NCBI GenBank assembly: GCA_963457665.1
Contig: OY735215.1
Location: forward strand, 39,011,325-39,075,324
Length of the DNA: 64,000 nt
Source: Thysanoteuthis rhombus
Taxonomy: Eukaryota > Mollusca > Cephalopoda > Oegopsida > Thysanoteuthidae
Direction of reading: 5' to 3'
Part shown: positions 33,302-44,595 of the stretch, one piece after another
How positions within the stretch are numbered: the stretch's first letter is position 1
Layout: each line of letters starts with the position of its first letter
Made by a program: the position numbers and the translations under genes
Notes under the pieces: generated by a model
The model's database searches: none
Told to the model about the DNA's origin: nothing
The model's input: the letters and a program-made list of their open reading frames with translations, nothing else

Positions 33302-34762
33302 CGATTACCCTCTCCTCTTATTACGATAACAGTTTTCCTTCTTCGTAAGGAACACTGTCTCTCTCTTCAAGTACTCACTCTTCCGGTCACTCAATTCTTC
33401 ACTAATGCCGTTGACCAATTTAAATATGACCTCAACATGAACTTTTCCCTGTTCGTAGGAATGTGGACTGACTTTGTGGTTAAAAAAGTCTTCGCCGGAT
33501 TTAATATGTACTAATAGTAGTTTATGCTATAGGCCCCGCATTTTGCAGGACCCCGCACTGAATTCTTGCAAGCTATCTATTCTGATTCAGTGATTCTACA
33601 CTTGTTCTGTTGCAATGGTTCTATATTGCCTTCGACTTTTATGACCAACCAGGTCTCTAAGATCTCGATTCTAGTCAATTATCACTTTTAATTGGAGTTA
33701 AAATTTTCATACAGTAATTGATGGAAATGTGGTACCTATGTGATACAGGGAGTCATTCGAAAATGAAGTCACAGCTGCTGCACATAGGTCAAAACGAAAG
33801 GCAAAATAATACTATTACTGAAACGTCACGCATATTTGTCGCATTATCTGGCTGCATAGTAAATCTTAAAAAGATAATTACTTGAAAATGCAAGTAAAAA
33901 AAAGGTGTTCTCAGCTTTGACGTTTATTCACCTATGGCAGTGTTTTTTCAGCAGAGAGAGGACCCGAAAATCAAAATAGGCTCTAAAAAGTATAATTTTT
34001 CAATTGAATTGTAATTAAACATTTCCCAGAAAATAAGACTATGATGAAAATAAACGCATGTCTTTATCATATCGTGCACCGTGAGCTACCAGCATTTGTG
34101 TCTTTCTGTCCGTGACTTTCTGCCCTGTGCCTGAATTATTTATTCAAACAATCCAATTTTTTTTACCAAAAAGACCATTACGCTCTCATAATGTTTTTCT
34201 ATTCTAGGTTTTCATTAATTTTCCCCAAAACAAAAAGAACGAAATAAATCACTATTTCAGAGCCAATACTGCTGGACTTGGGGTTAGTACGTAGAATTAG
34301 TGTTAGGGTTAGTGGGTAAGTTTCGAGTTAGTGTTTCTAATTTCCCCATCGATTTTTGGTTTTATTTCGTGTTCATATCTTTATCTACACCCTATACTTC
34401 CGGTAAGATGTCGAGAATTGAGTGTCGACTGTAACATTTTAGTTACATTGTAAATAATACCCTGCCTCATAAAACCCAAAAGAATATCTCCTCTAAAAAC
34501 TAACAAATTTACGGGGGGTTGTATAGTTTTAATATTTGTGTGTATTCTTTTTAAATTTAGAGTTCCTATATAGCATATGCTACAGGCTCTGCACTAACCT
34601 AATCCAGCTTTGAGAAAGGTTCAAAGAAAAAATCAATAAAAAAATTGAATTCTTTCTCTTTAACATTTAATCAATTGATTCCAAAAACAGATTTCAAGTT
34701 TATATATTTCTTGGATTAAATCAAGTTTATAACACGGTTGCATTCATACAAATAGTTTTTTT
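33302..34762. other. Gene-free stretch
   Basis: Nothing supported. A GTTAGGGTTAG word near 34305-34320 is within loosely repeated AGTTAGTG text and is too short to be telomeric. Confidence 0.4.
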
Positions 34763-34845
34763 TGGCAACCTCCAGTCCAAGTGGAGGCTGGAGTAAGCTT
34801 TGTTTTCCACTCTAACGACAATAACAAAAACAATCCTCATTATTA
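34763..34845 (+). mobile_element. 3' part of a 5S-type SINE
   Basis: GGCAACCTCCAGTCCAAGTG, GAGGCTGGAG, GCTTTGTTTTCC and AACGACAATAACAAAAACAA match the body and tail of the element at 63326-63612 (GGCAAACTCCAGTACAAGTT, GGAGGCTGG, ACTTTGTTTTTTC, AACAACAAGAACAAG). The 5S head is missing, so it is 5'-truncated. Confidence 0.55.
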
Positions 34846-37264
34846 TCAAGTTAAACCAAACTGATGTATAAGATTAAAATTTACCTATCATGATTTGCAA
34901 CCACGACCAAGTGATTGGTGAACAGCTCTCAAACTGACAAGTCATACACATCTAAGAAAATATATGTTACGGATACGCAAGGACGTATTTCATTCTGAAA
35001 ATAAATAGATACATTTACTCTGAAAATTATATTTTTCATGATTTTTTTTATTCATTCCATTTACAATGCAACGATTGCATTGTCAGTCGGAATAGAACTA
35101 GGAGAGAAGTTTGACTAGGCTTGTTGGCGAAGGCATTTTTGACCTCAAGCTGAGTCCGTGGAATGGAATAATCAAAAATAGCTTTGAAGACCAAGAAAAT
35201 AAGTTTGAATCATCTGTGTGTATATTTCGTTTTGGAATCTTTATCATCTTCAAAGACAAAAGAAGAATGCAAGGTTCTCTTAATTCATAGAAGGAACAAC
35301 TTACTCGCAAATCTACGTTGAGGGCCCCCCTAACTTGTAACGAAATAGGCATGCGCTTGTTTCGGTTAAGACGTGTTTTTTTTCAGGAAAGCTTATTTTG
35401 TAAGATAATACCTGAGGGTTTGGTGCAAGGTTATGAAAATTGAGATTCGAAACAGGTGTTTCATTTACGAACAGGGGTTTCATTTACGATCATCGATTTC
35501 TGAAGACGGAGAGAAGGGTCAATCGGCAACATGGTTTACTTATCATCATCAACATCATCATCATCATCATTATCTTGTAGTGTCCGTCGTTGGACATAGA
35601 CCTCCCACAAAAAATTTTGCCAGACCCCTCTATCATCGGCATAGTGGAGCCAATACTTTCTGAACTTGTTTCGTCGGTCACACCATCTTATCTTTTTTGT
35701 CGGTCACAGTCTTGTATATGATCTCTGGGGATCCATATTTGTGAGTCGTGATGTCCAGTGGTTTTATGACATTCTTGCAACATGATCAGCCCATTGCCAT
35801 TTGAGTTTTCTGATGGATCTATGATATCTTTGACTAACGGTTTTTCTCTTTAAAACTCGGTCCTCGGTATAATTTCTGGGTCTCTTCTTTTGTTTATTCC
35901 CAGTTGTCCAACTTTGATATTTCCAGAGAGGTTAGTGAAAATCAGGCTGACTCTCCAAAACTTGCAAGACCAATACACGGCCATCTGTATAGTAACTGGA
36001 TCAATGATTCCCAAGGTGTGCACCACGACCTCGCGGTCAGCTCCCAGGGGCTCCACGGTATAATCGAAAATTTGAATAATTCAAAGCAATCGTAATTCAA
36101 TACTTCTGATGTCCGTTTACAACGACACAAAGCGATATTTATATTAAACAACAGCCTCACCCATCCTTCTAGTAATTATGGTAATTCGAAAGATGAAACA
36201 TTCCCTGAGTAACCTAACGACTTGAACATAAATGCAATTGTCCTGTATTTTCTCGCTTTGGGCGCTGTGAAAAAAAATCCTTATATACCAAGAGCGCTGA
36301 GACTCGAAAAAGATTGGGAACCCCTGTACTGGAATAAGTCAACTTTCCTCATAGAGCGCCAAGTAAGAACTCCCACTTCAGAGTTCGTCAGACTAGTGCA
36401 TGCAATAAGGCAACATAGAAGCAAATGGTTCCATTCCTTTCATTTCGGATGATTGCTTGACAATGTGCAAGTTGAGAGGTCCGTATTCTCAGATTTCGAC
36501 CTAATATAGTAAACAATGGATATCTTGTAAAATCGACGGTCCCTATGAAGTATAGTTATTTAATGATTGGTGTTGATGCTTCTGGTCAGCCTAAAGAAAC
36601 ATTGGATTGAATCCTCCACGGTATAAGAAATAATTTCGTGACAACAGAACGTCAAAATTCTTCCAAGCGTTGGGACGGTTTTTCCTATCGTTTTTTTTTT
36701 CTCTCGCTTTCATCGTTCGCCATTTATTTTCATACATACGATTGACTGCCTCCTAACTTACATCTCGGCGGAAATTAGGGGATCACATGACTCGGACCGG
36801 AATTCCGTTCTTTTAGCCAGATATAAAGGTTATCTCCCTTGATCCACATTCATCATTCGGGCACTTGAATTTAAGCGGAAACGGCTGGACAGATTAAGTA
36901 AAGTGTAAGTAATCCGGAAAAAAGAAAGAAATCGGCAAAATCTAGAACAGAAGCGCATGCGCGTGGGTTTCTAAAAAGGAATGAGAACGTGGGTGTCCAT
37001 TAAAGAATGAGCAGGATTTCTTGGAAAATTTGTACATACTTGATCAAAGAGATGCTGTTTGGCCGGAGGAATATAGGTTCAAACTCCGGCAGGGGCAGTT
37101 TGTGTTCACTTCACATTAATGCCATTGGGAAAAGTATGAATCCATGGAGAAAATAGCGTGAATTAAGTGATACCACATCAGGTGCATGTCTCCTTCAAAT
37201 CTATTTCCGAGTAAGAAATAATGTATTATGTGAAGCCTCAGGTTTTCACAATTCTTTTTCTCTA
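34846..37264. other. Largely unassigned stretch with one RTE tail
   Basis: Apart from the RTE fragment at 35540-35835, no feature is firm. Possible items are a TATA-like GATATAAAGG at 36820-36829 with a consensus GTAAGT donor at 36905, and a B-box-like GGTTCAAACTCC at about 37076-37087 that might mark a weak SINE. The molluscan-type word GGTTATCTCCCTTG is at about 36828-36841. Confidence 0.35.
35540..35835 (-). pseudogene. RTE-type LINE 3'-end fragment (copy F)
   Basis: Read on the minus strand, TCAAATGGCAATGGGCTGAT, ATGTTGCAAGAATGTCA, ATCACGACTCACAAAT and GGATCCCCAGAGATCATA follow the family consensus, ending in TCCAACGACGGACACTACAA with a (GAT)n tail at 35546-35570. It is broken by indels and a duplicated TTGTCGGTCACA word. 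Confidence 0.88.
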
Positions 37265-37778
37265 AAATCATCAGTTCATCAATATTTAACCCAGCAATTC
37301 ACTCGTGGTGTTTTGTTTTTATCTCAAAAGAACAGTCTACAATACGGGTTAAAATCAGTTCGATATCTTATTGCTAAAGTATGGAATGACTTGGTCGTTT
37401 CAATTAGAAATTCTCCCTCTAAATATTCATTCAAAGAAAATCTTAAAAATGTAACGAATATATATTTTCCCTGCAATAAAGAATCAGATAAACCTTATTT
37501 GCTCAAATGTCAGTATTTTATTATGGGGTGCTCTCGTCTCGAAATAATTCTCCGCCAAATGACCCGATCTGTCTTGCTTTTTGGAATTTTCATTTACCAT
37601 TGTCATTAGCATTGTATTTTATATTGTGATTGCAATTCATATCATTTTATATTGTAATTGTACTCCATATTATTTTATATTTTGATTGTACTTCACATCA
37701 TTTCACATTGTAATTGCACTTCATATTGCAATTGTACTTCATCCGTCGGGGACTTTAAAGAATAAACTTTAAATCCAA
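37265..37778 (+). pseudogene. 3' end of a CR1/jockey-like LINE
   Basis: The open frame (about 37270-37609) reads QQFTRGVLFLSQKNSLQYGL, then KSVRYLIAKVWNDLVVSIRN and SPSKYSFKENLK. The Y-G-x-SVRY-x-AK-WN-L-x-x-IRN-PS-x-x-SFK pattern is typical of the extreme C-terminus of non-LTR reverse transcriptases of the CR1/jockey/Rex type. After the coding end come four to five degenerate units of about 35 bp (TTTTATATTGTAATTGTACT; 37610-37743) and a GGGGACTTTAAAGAATAAAC end. All 5' sequence is missing. Confidence 0.7.
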
Positions 37779-37931
37779 AATGCCCTTGTCAAAATAGATT
37801 AGTAGGGGGAGGGTACTCATTTTTGCCGATTGTCCAAGTTAACTGATGGTAGGTGTTAACACTGTATACATGTACAATATTGGGAAGTATGTGCATTGCA
37901 CATTGAACAATATACATCATATAACTGTATG

Positions 37932-37933
<2 letters not shown>

Positions 37934-37982
<49 letters not shown>

Positions 37983-37987
37983 CACAT
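37934..37987. repeat. (CA)n microsatellite
   Basis: About 54 bp of CA repeats with a single AAA interruption. Confidence 0.95.
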
Positions 37988-38261
37988 GTATATATGTTTG
38001 CATCGTGGATATGAGGTGATCCGACTGAATGTAGATGAAAATGAAAGTGAGGAGGTGAAGAAAAAACTCAAGGTCACCATACTGAGTCATGGTAACCCTC
38101 ATTTAGACGGGGGCCAGCCATCTTTTTCAGAAAAGAATCTGAAAAAAATTAGCTGGCCCCAGTTGAACTGAATCGAACTACGCCCACAGAATAAAGATAG
38201 AAAAATTGAGATGTAACACTTATCTCTTGAGTTTTTCTCTTCACCTTCGAATTGTCACGTC

Positions 38262-38267
38262 TATCTG

Positions 38268-38298
<31 letters not shown>

Positions 38299-38299
38299 G
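38262..38299. repeat. (CTAT)n microsatellite
   Basis: About nine TCTA units with one CTGT variant. Confidence 0.95.
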
Positions 38300-38474
38300 A
38301 AATTATTCAACATATAACGAGGTAAATAAGTTCAGATCTAATGAATCAAGATTTAATTCCTCTGAAAGTTCCTGAACTGCTTTAGGTTAGTTTACCTCTA
38401 AATGTCCTGAAGTAATTCTAATTGTAATTTTTGAGTGGTCCACTTGAGATACTATTTGGAGGCTAAAAAAACCC

Positions 38475-39092
38475 TCTAAGATCAAAATAGAGGACACAGA
38501 AATGGAGGAAGTAGAACACTACATCTACCTAGGACAACGAATCTCCATGAGACCCTCAAAAGAAGAAGAAATCAAGCGAAGAATCACATTAGGATGGCAA
38601 TACTTTGGCAGAGCAAGCTCAACCTTCAAAAATAAGAAGATCCCATTAATCCTAAAAAGAAGGGTGTATAACCAATGCATCCTCCCAATAGTCACTTATA
38701 GAGCCGAAACATGGAGCCTAACCAAGAGACAGACCCGTAAATTGAGAACCATGCAAAGAATTATGCTGGGCCTCACATGGAGAGACCACAAGACAGCAGA
38801 GTACATCCGGGAAAAGACAAAAATCAGGGACATCATAGACTCCGTTAAAAATCTCAGATGGCGGTGGGCTGGCCATGTTGGAAGAATGGTGGACAACCGA
38901 TGGACATCACGACTCATGACATGGATCCTCCGAGATCACATGCGCAACCGAAGCCAGCAGAATATTAGATGGTGAGACGAACTAGACAAATTCAGAAAGT
39001 ACTGGCTCCGCAACGCTCATGATAGAGAAATGTGGTGAATCCTGGGATAGGTCTATGTTCAATGACGGACGTTAAAAGACTGATGATGATGA
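38475..39092 (+). pseudogene. RTE-type LINE 3'-end fragment (copy G), best preserved
   Basis: A 157-codon frame (38502-38975) is uninterrupted: EEVEHYIYLGQRISMRPSKE, IKRRITLGWQYFGRASSTFK, YNQCILPIVTYRAETWSLTK, DHKTAEYIREKTKIRDIIDS, then LRWRWAGHVGRMVDNRW. A TGA where the family has a sense codon ends it. Out of frame, the rest continues through CTGGCTCCGCAACGCTCATG to GACGTTAAAAGACTGATGAT and a (GAT)n tail. It begins downstream of the RT catalytic motifs, so it is a 5'-truncated copy. Of the twelve fragments it has the longest intact frame and is probably the youngest. Confidence 0.92.
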
Positions 39093-39591
39093 TTCCTTAC
39101 CACCCAGTTAGTTTTATTGTTAACAAAATACTATGCTATGTGTGATGGTGATGATATTTCCATGTGTTAGGCTGAAGCATAAGGTAGTGGAGAAATTAAC
39201 TCTACTAAGTGAACGAGATTACTTCGGCTTCTCTTTCTCTCTGTTATCTTAGTAAAAGGAATAATCGACAATGTGAAAACTTGCATGCAAAAGAAAACGA
39301 GTAAAAAATGCAATTTATCAAAAGGAAATATTTATTAGTGTAGAAAAGATGTTACAGTTTCTCATAAGGAGCTTGTTATTACGGAAAGTCTCAAAGAAAG
39401 AATATCATATTATCGTTCGCTAATATTTAGAAGAATGAGACGAATTTCAGTTGTTTACCTCGCTGCTGCTGCTGCTACCAGATATTGAGTTCCCTAAAAG
39501 CTCTAAATTGCACTAATATTTCTCAACATTGGACGACATGTCAATGTAGAAAATAGTAAATATCATTAGTCCAGTTCCTTGTGTAAACGAT

Positions 39592-41265
39592 ATAGCATAA
39601 CAAACCAGAAAATATTTGATTTCAATCTATCAGATATCAGTATAGAGGCCATCTTGGATAAAAAAAAATACTGACCTTCCAATACTAACCTTTCAATATC
39701 TTAACTCCCAGATAACCTAGGATCAAGATTTTAGGGGCAAAATCTATATTTTTGGAGGCAAGGAATCCAGATATGGTGTTAATTACAAATACATATAGAC
39801 GGCTAATGACCCATATATGGATCACTATCTTAGATTTTCTGTACGTGTAACTAAATTTCTTTAATGTATTTCCCATTAATCTGACTCTTATATTACTTAT
39901 AGTCCTGATTCTCGTGACTGAACCAATACTTCTACGTGAACTCGTAGTTACCAACAGCAATCTTTGTTCAATGAGTATGTTAGATCTGGTAAGGATCATT
40001 AGTCTTTCATGAAGATCTTTGGTCTATTTCAGATATATAGTTTTGTCTCTAATCCTGATGGTACTTCCTGTTACGAGACATGAATATCCCTTTTTTTGTC
40101 CGGATACTGATTTCTCCATTGATTCTTTCTGACGTAGTCTTCGTATAGTTTCTTTTCAGTGTCATCGATGTTCAAGATCTGTGGAAGATATTCCTGTGGA
40201 TCGTAGCCATGCGTGATCATCTGCAACTAATCACTTTCAGCAGTAACTGGGTTACTATGGCTCAGTATGGCGACCTTGATTTCGTCGAGTGCTTCATGGT
40301 CTTTTCTGATATCAGTAGATGCTACTTCAGGATGTTCTGTGTTCTTTCTAACTTTTCCAATGCCGGACTGATTCGTGAACTCACTTGACAGACATGAAAG
40401 TTCTGATGTAGCCATGAAAATTCTGCTAAGCAATCAAATGTTTGGGGACTCTGGTCGGTCCAATGTAAGTCTTCATCTGTTTGTTGAGGAGTTTTCACCC
40501 GTAGTCAACACCTATGGACTCAAATGAATTTTAATTTCTGCTGACTGACGGATTACCTGCTTTGAGTTCCTCCCAGGTCTCAGGATAATAAGTTCTGAGA
40601 TCCTGCATATCAGTGATGGATTGGGGCCAGAGTCGCTTGTATCTGATCCGGTCAGAAGCTAAGAACAGCTGAAAGGGACCAAAGATCTGAATAAAATGGG
40701 TGAAGCAAGCTTGCAAGAACAATGAAGACTCTCGGGACGGGAACATTTGATAGTGACTGCGAGGATGTGTAAACGGGTCCACAGACCGTCAGTCATGAAA
40801 TCTTGATTGTGTTTGCGTTTTGAGTCTCGAATTCGGAAAAATGTATATTTTCGTAAAATTCAAAATGGTTACTGATGGACTTTTGACCATCCATACAATC
40901 TTGTAATTAGCACCACTGGAATCCTTGCCCCTGAAATGTTGGTTTGGCCACAGGAGTCATGGCCCTATGTTATATAGGAGTCAGGATAATGAGGAACACA
41001 AACAATTTCAGTCACGAGTATACAAAAATCAAGATGGCCACCCATACATGGGTCATTGACCATATATGTGCATTAGCTATTAGCACCATTAGATTCCGTA
41101 CTCCTAAAAGTGTAGATTTGGTAACTGAAATCCTAATCCCAAGTTATCTAGGAGTTGAGATACTGAAAAGCTCATATTTGAAAGTCACCATTTTAAAGAA
41201 AATCTAAGATGGCTGCTATACTGACTTTTGGGTAAATGAAATCAAATATTTTTTGTTTTGCTATG
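39592..41265. mobile_element. Long-inverted-repeat element, about 1.67 kb
   Basis: The left arm (from ATAGCATAACAAACCAGAAA, through TATTTGATTTCAATC, CAGTATAGAGGCCATCTTGG, TCTTAACTCCCAGATAACCT and TAATGACCCATATATGG, to CTGACTCTTATATTAC) is matched in reverse complement by the right arm (CAAAAAATATTTGATTTC, CAGTATAGCAGCCATCTTAG, TCTCAACTCCTAGATAACTT, CAATGACCCATGTATGG, CTGACTCCTATATAAC). The arms are about 310-350 bp and moderately diverged. Subrepeats of about 140 bp containing (G/T)CTAATTAC/CTAATAGC and GGAATCC words recur within them. The centre holds a coding relic on the minus strand. The arrangement fits a DNA transposon with long terminal inverted repeats. Confidence 0.65.
40210..40782 (-). 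pseudogene. Relic of an uncharacterised transposon-associated protein inside the inverted-repeat element
   Basis: On the minus strand, 40782-40531 reads QACFTHFIQIFGPFQLFL, ASDRIRYKRLWPQSITDMQD and LRTYYPETWEELKAGNPSVS. The pattern ASDR-x-x-Y-x-R-x-x-P-x-x-x-x-DM-x-x-L with a following P-x-x-W/Y-x-x-x-x-x-GN resembles, from memory, a multi-copy uncharacterised protein family common in invertebrate genomes. I cannot name a Pfam entry with certainty. A second frame (40433-40227) reads VRKNTEHPEVASTDIRKDHE, LDEIKVAILSHSNP and likely continues the same protein after a shift. It is broken and truncated; no catalytic residues are visible. Confidence 0.5.
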
Positions 41266-41699
41266 TTGTAAATTAAAAAAAAATATAGTTTCATTATCTT
41301 CCATAGGTTTGAACAAATTCATATTTTTGGACATAGTGGACTGGACTATATCAAGTAATTTTCGTATAACAGTTTATTTTTTTTTATTCAATGGTTAGTC
41401 AACATCATCGTCCTCACCATCACTTATGTTGCCGATGAGAACTTTGTCCGCTATTTCTTTTTCTGTTAACCCTTGGTATCAAGGGTCACCCTCTATGTCT
41501 TTTAGCCAACTAATCTACTGAGGACGTCTTCAGTGACGTCTGTTTTTCCTACCCTCTTTAGGATACCATGAAAATCCGCTGTCTTGAATCTTTCAGAATT
41601 GTATTTTACCTCCGCATCGTACGGAAGTTTTTTCATCTCCAACCATTGGCAACAGTGGTAATCTGTATTGTCTACAATGAAACTGCTAAACTGAATTCT
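41266..41699. other. Unassigned gap between two transposon relics
   Basis: AT-rich; no repeat family or gene recognised. It may include the 3' flank of the transposase relic on the minus strand. Confidence 0.35.
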
Positions 41700-42700
41700 G
41701 TAGACTTGGGGTTGTGGTTCTTGATGTTACAAGGAGTTCTTTATCCTCACCCGTCCTACTTTAGATCTCCCTCTTCTCATGTCGCCACAATATGTTCCTT
41801 GGTTTAATCTGTTGCAGGCTACAATCATATCTTGATCATTTGGCTGGGTTAAGGAAGTAAGATTAGGGGGGAAGAACATGCGATTCATTTTACCATCACC
41901 TCTTGGGTGGGTAGGCTCCTTGTCCAAAATAAGTAGTGCCTTCACCTCATCAGCTGAAAGGAAATCCTCCTGGTATTTACATATTGCAAGAATTAATTGC
42001 AAAACAACAAAAACCCCAACAACAACGACAGAAAAAAAAAAACAGTCTGTAAAGATATCCATGTTGAACTATGATTTCTTACAAAGGTAATAATGCTCCA
42101 GTAACAGGTGTATTATGCGTTTTAGAGATCGCGGACGCCGTTACCCCCGTACCACTTTAGACGGCACATGCCGTCTTCGTTCGCTTAACACAACATCGAA
42201 AATCGTTCTTTACTTAATTTACGATCAGGTGCGTAGGCTTCATTTTTAAAAGCTTGGGTATTACGGAGTAGAGACAGGCAGTTTCATCACTGTTATACAC
42301 TTGGGATATTAAGAGCCCTTTATTCTTAATCAAGTCATATACCCTTTTCCCGAATATTTCAATTTCCTCGGTTGGTGTGCTACCTGCTTCAGCATAAATA
42401 ATTTTATTAACCATTCCATGGCGATTTGTAAATCGCCGTAACCACCCATCACTATCTTTGAAATTCTCTAGGCTCGTGTACCCTCGTTTGTTAGGCAGCA
42501 GCATTTTTAATTTCTGAACCACAGACCCTATTTCTAAAGGGTCATTGCTGGATAAACCACTGGGTCACTACACCGCCCCTATTTGTATCTTTTGGAACTC
42601 TCATACATTATCTTACATCAACATTATATTTGAGAGAAAATACAGTGAGTTTGTCCTTAGCCTTGGTAACGTCCGAAACCGTTTGCTTTTTTGACACCAT
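41700..42700 (-). pseudogene. pogo/Tigger/Jerky-type DDE transposase relic
   Basis: On the minus strand an ATG at 42700-42698 starts MVSKKQTVSDVTKAKDKLTV, like the N-terminal DNA-binding region of this family. After a gap, 42522-42214 reads YTSLENFKDSDGWLRRFTNR and HGMVNKI (a CENP-B-type HTH domain), followed by KNKGLLISQVYNSDETACLY, the NADE-type motif with its Asp preserved. 42062-41727 carries VKALLILDKEPTHPRGD (second catalytic Asp in LLLxDNAPxH position, here DKEPTH) and NRMFFPPNLTSLTQPNDQD with the terminal Asp. At least two frame breaks and an unrelated 5' run show it is inactive. Order and spacing support a single decayed gene. Confidence 0.82.
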
Positions 42701-42726
42701 ACATCTCACAAAGTCTCGCCACCGAG

Positions 42727-42781
<55 letters not shown>

Positions 42782-43003
42782 GTCTTTTAACGTCCGTCGT
42801 TGGACATAAACCTTCCCCAGGATATGCCACACTTTTCTATCATGGGCGTCGCGAACTTCCTGAACTCGTCTAACTCGTCTCTCCATCTAATATTCTGCCG
42901 GCCTCGGTTACGCATGTGATCTCGGGGGATTCATGTTGTGAGTTGTGATGTCCATCGGTTGTCTACCATTCTTGCAACATGACCAGCCCACCGCCATTTG
43001 ACC
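42727..43003 (-). pseudogene. RTE-type LINE 3'-end fragment (copy H) with expanded (ATC)n tail
   Basis: On the minus strand it reads TGGTCAAATGGCGGTGGGCT, GGTCATGTTGCAAGAATGGT, GACAACCGATGGACATCACA, ending GACGTTAAAAGACT. This is followed by 19 uninterrupted GAT units (42727-42783), far longer than the 3-5 units of other copies. Confidence 0.9.
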
Positions 43004-43394
43004 AGTCTCTAATTCCTTATAAATTCAAGATTCCGGTTCACAAATAGGGTCACATGTTTCTTGTGCAGAATTTTACTCAATTTCTTGAAGCCATGATGTA
43101 GAATACTACGCTGAATTTTGCTCAATCACCGAACTGTTACCACAACATTGGTACTCATAGATGGGGGCGGAAGTCAACACGTACTCGAGTCATCTAGCGG
43201 ATTCTTCAAGAGGCAAACACTCTGTCTTCTATGACCGACACGGACGGCTATCTTTCCACCTAAATTTCGTCCATTTTTATTCGATATCCAGCTTAACGAG
43301 GTTTCATTGTATATGGTAAAATTACCATGTTACTCTTTAAATTAAAGAAAGTTGAACATAGCATCAGATTTAATAGTATTTGAATTTCTTAGAT
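43004..43394. other. Unassigned gap between two inverted RTE fragments
   Basis: AT-rich with no recognised gene. It separates copy H (minus) from copy I (plus), which are in opposite orientation and could fold back on each other. Confidence 0.35.
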
Positions 43395-43731
43395 GAAGTA
43401 TACTCAACTTCACATGGAGAGATCACAAGACAGCACAACATATCTGGGAGGAAAACGGAGTCCGAGACATCATAGAATCCATTAGAAAACTCAAATGGCA
43501 ATGGGCTGGTCATGTTGCAAGAATGGCTGACGACCGATGAACATCACTACTCACATCATGGATCTGCAGAGATCACATTTCAAACTGAGGCCGGCTGAAT
43601 ACTAAATGGAGAGAAAAACTAGACAAATTCAGGAAGTAGTGGCTCTTCGACGCCCACGATAGAAAGGTGTGGTGAATCCCGGGGAAGGTCTATATCCAAC
43701 GATGAACGTTAAAAGTCTGATGATGATGATT
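43395..43731 (+). pseudogene. RTE-type LINE 3'-end fragment (copy I)
   Basis: It follows TGGAGAGATCACAAGACAGC, then CGAGACATCATAGAATCCAT, CTCAAATGGCAATGGGCTGG, and CGATGAACATCAC (a TGG to TGA change creating a stop). It ends GAACGTTAAAAGTCTGATGA with a short (GAT) tail. Confidence 0.9.
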
Positions 43732-43829
43732 TTATCTTTTATATTATTTCTGTGACCTTTTATCGTAACTCCCATTTCAACATTCTGCAATTGATAAGTA
43801 GGTATTGCGGATTGAAAATCAAGAATGAG

Positions 43830-43900
43830 TCTCCGGCGTCATTCGAACTCACATCCCTTATCTTTGCGAACCAGGCTTTCTGTGACGGTACCTCACGGAT
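43830..43900 (-). mobile_element. tRNA-like SINE head (tentative)
   Basis: The minus strand has GGTACCGTCACAGAAAGCCT, then GGTTCGCAAAGATAAGGGAT and GTGAGTTCGAATGACGCC. The order (A-box-like start, TTCGC loop, B-box GAGTTCGAATGAC) is that of molluscan and other tRNA-derived SINEs. No body or tail was traced. Confidence 0.4.
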
Positions 43901-44595
43901 TACGCCAATACAGCCTCTTTCCTTCATTCTCTTTTCTTTCTTTCTATCTATTCAGAAAATAAAATTTACCTTAGGTAGCGCAAAATAAGCTGAACGGTTT
44001 GTTTTCTTTGGGGACAATGGACCCTTCCACTGAAAGTTGTAGACAGAGAAACATAGAAACAAACAGAAAAAAAGTTGCCCGTAACTTGAAGTGTACGGGT
44101 CGATTGTTTAAAGAGAAAACAAACTGTTAAGCTTATATTGCGTAACCCTGTATAAAGAACAGTTTTTCCTTTTTCTCTCTCGCCACCGAGGTACCAGTCC
44201 ATAGATTCACCCGTATGATCGGTAATAAATTTCGTTGCAAAAACTTTTCACTACTAATGGAACAGGTTATAGTGCACAAGTACCGCTACGATAGATCGAA
44301 GTAGGAGAAATAACCAGTTTCAGGTATCAGGCCTGAAATAAATTATTACAGCTTTCTATTTCTTGAGTCTACTAAAGAGGATTTACAATTATATGAGCTC
44401 CCACAACTATACAAAGAACTACTTATATAATGAACAATGTGACTTTTTTCTGTTTGTTCCTACAGATTTAACGTCGATATCCATCAAGGGCTTCCGAAGA
44501 CGTAGGCGTAGGCCTATGGCTTCGGATATAAGACTATGATTCTCTTCTCTTGTTCTAAACATATTTTATTGGTACCATTATTTTCTGTCCCTCAG

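Noticed and set aside
34280..34325. Telomeric TTAGGG repeats
   Set aside because: Only one TTAGGGTTAG word among loosely similar GTTAGTG text; no array.
35850..36160. Overlapping 63-72-codon frames on both strands near 35.9-36.1 kb
   Set aside because: No motif, splice site or homology recognised; overlapping frames on both strands argue for chance.
44470..44535. Exon after the TTTGTTCCTACAG acceptor (ISIKGFRRRRRRPM frame)
   Set aside because: The frame stops within about 70 bases with no donor before it, and the Arg run comes from a CGTAGG repeat.
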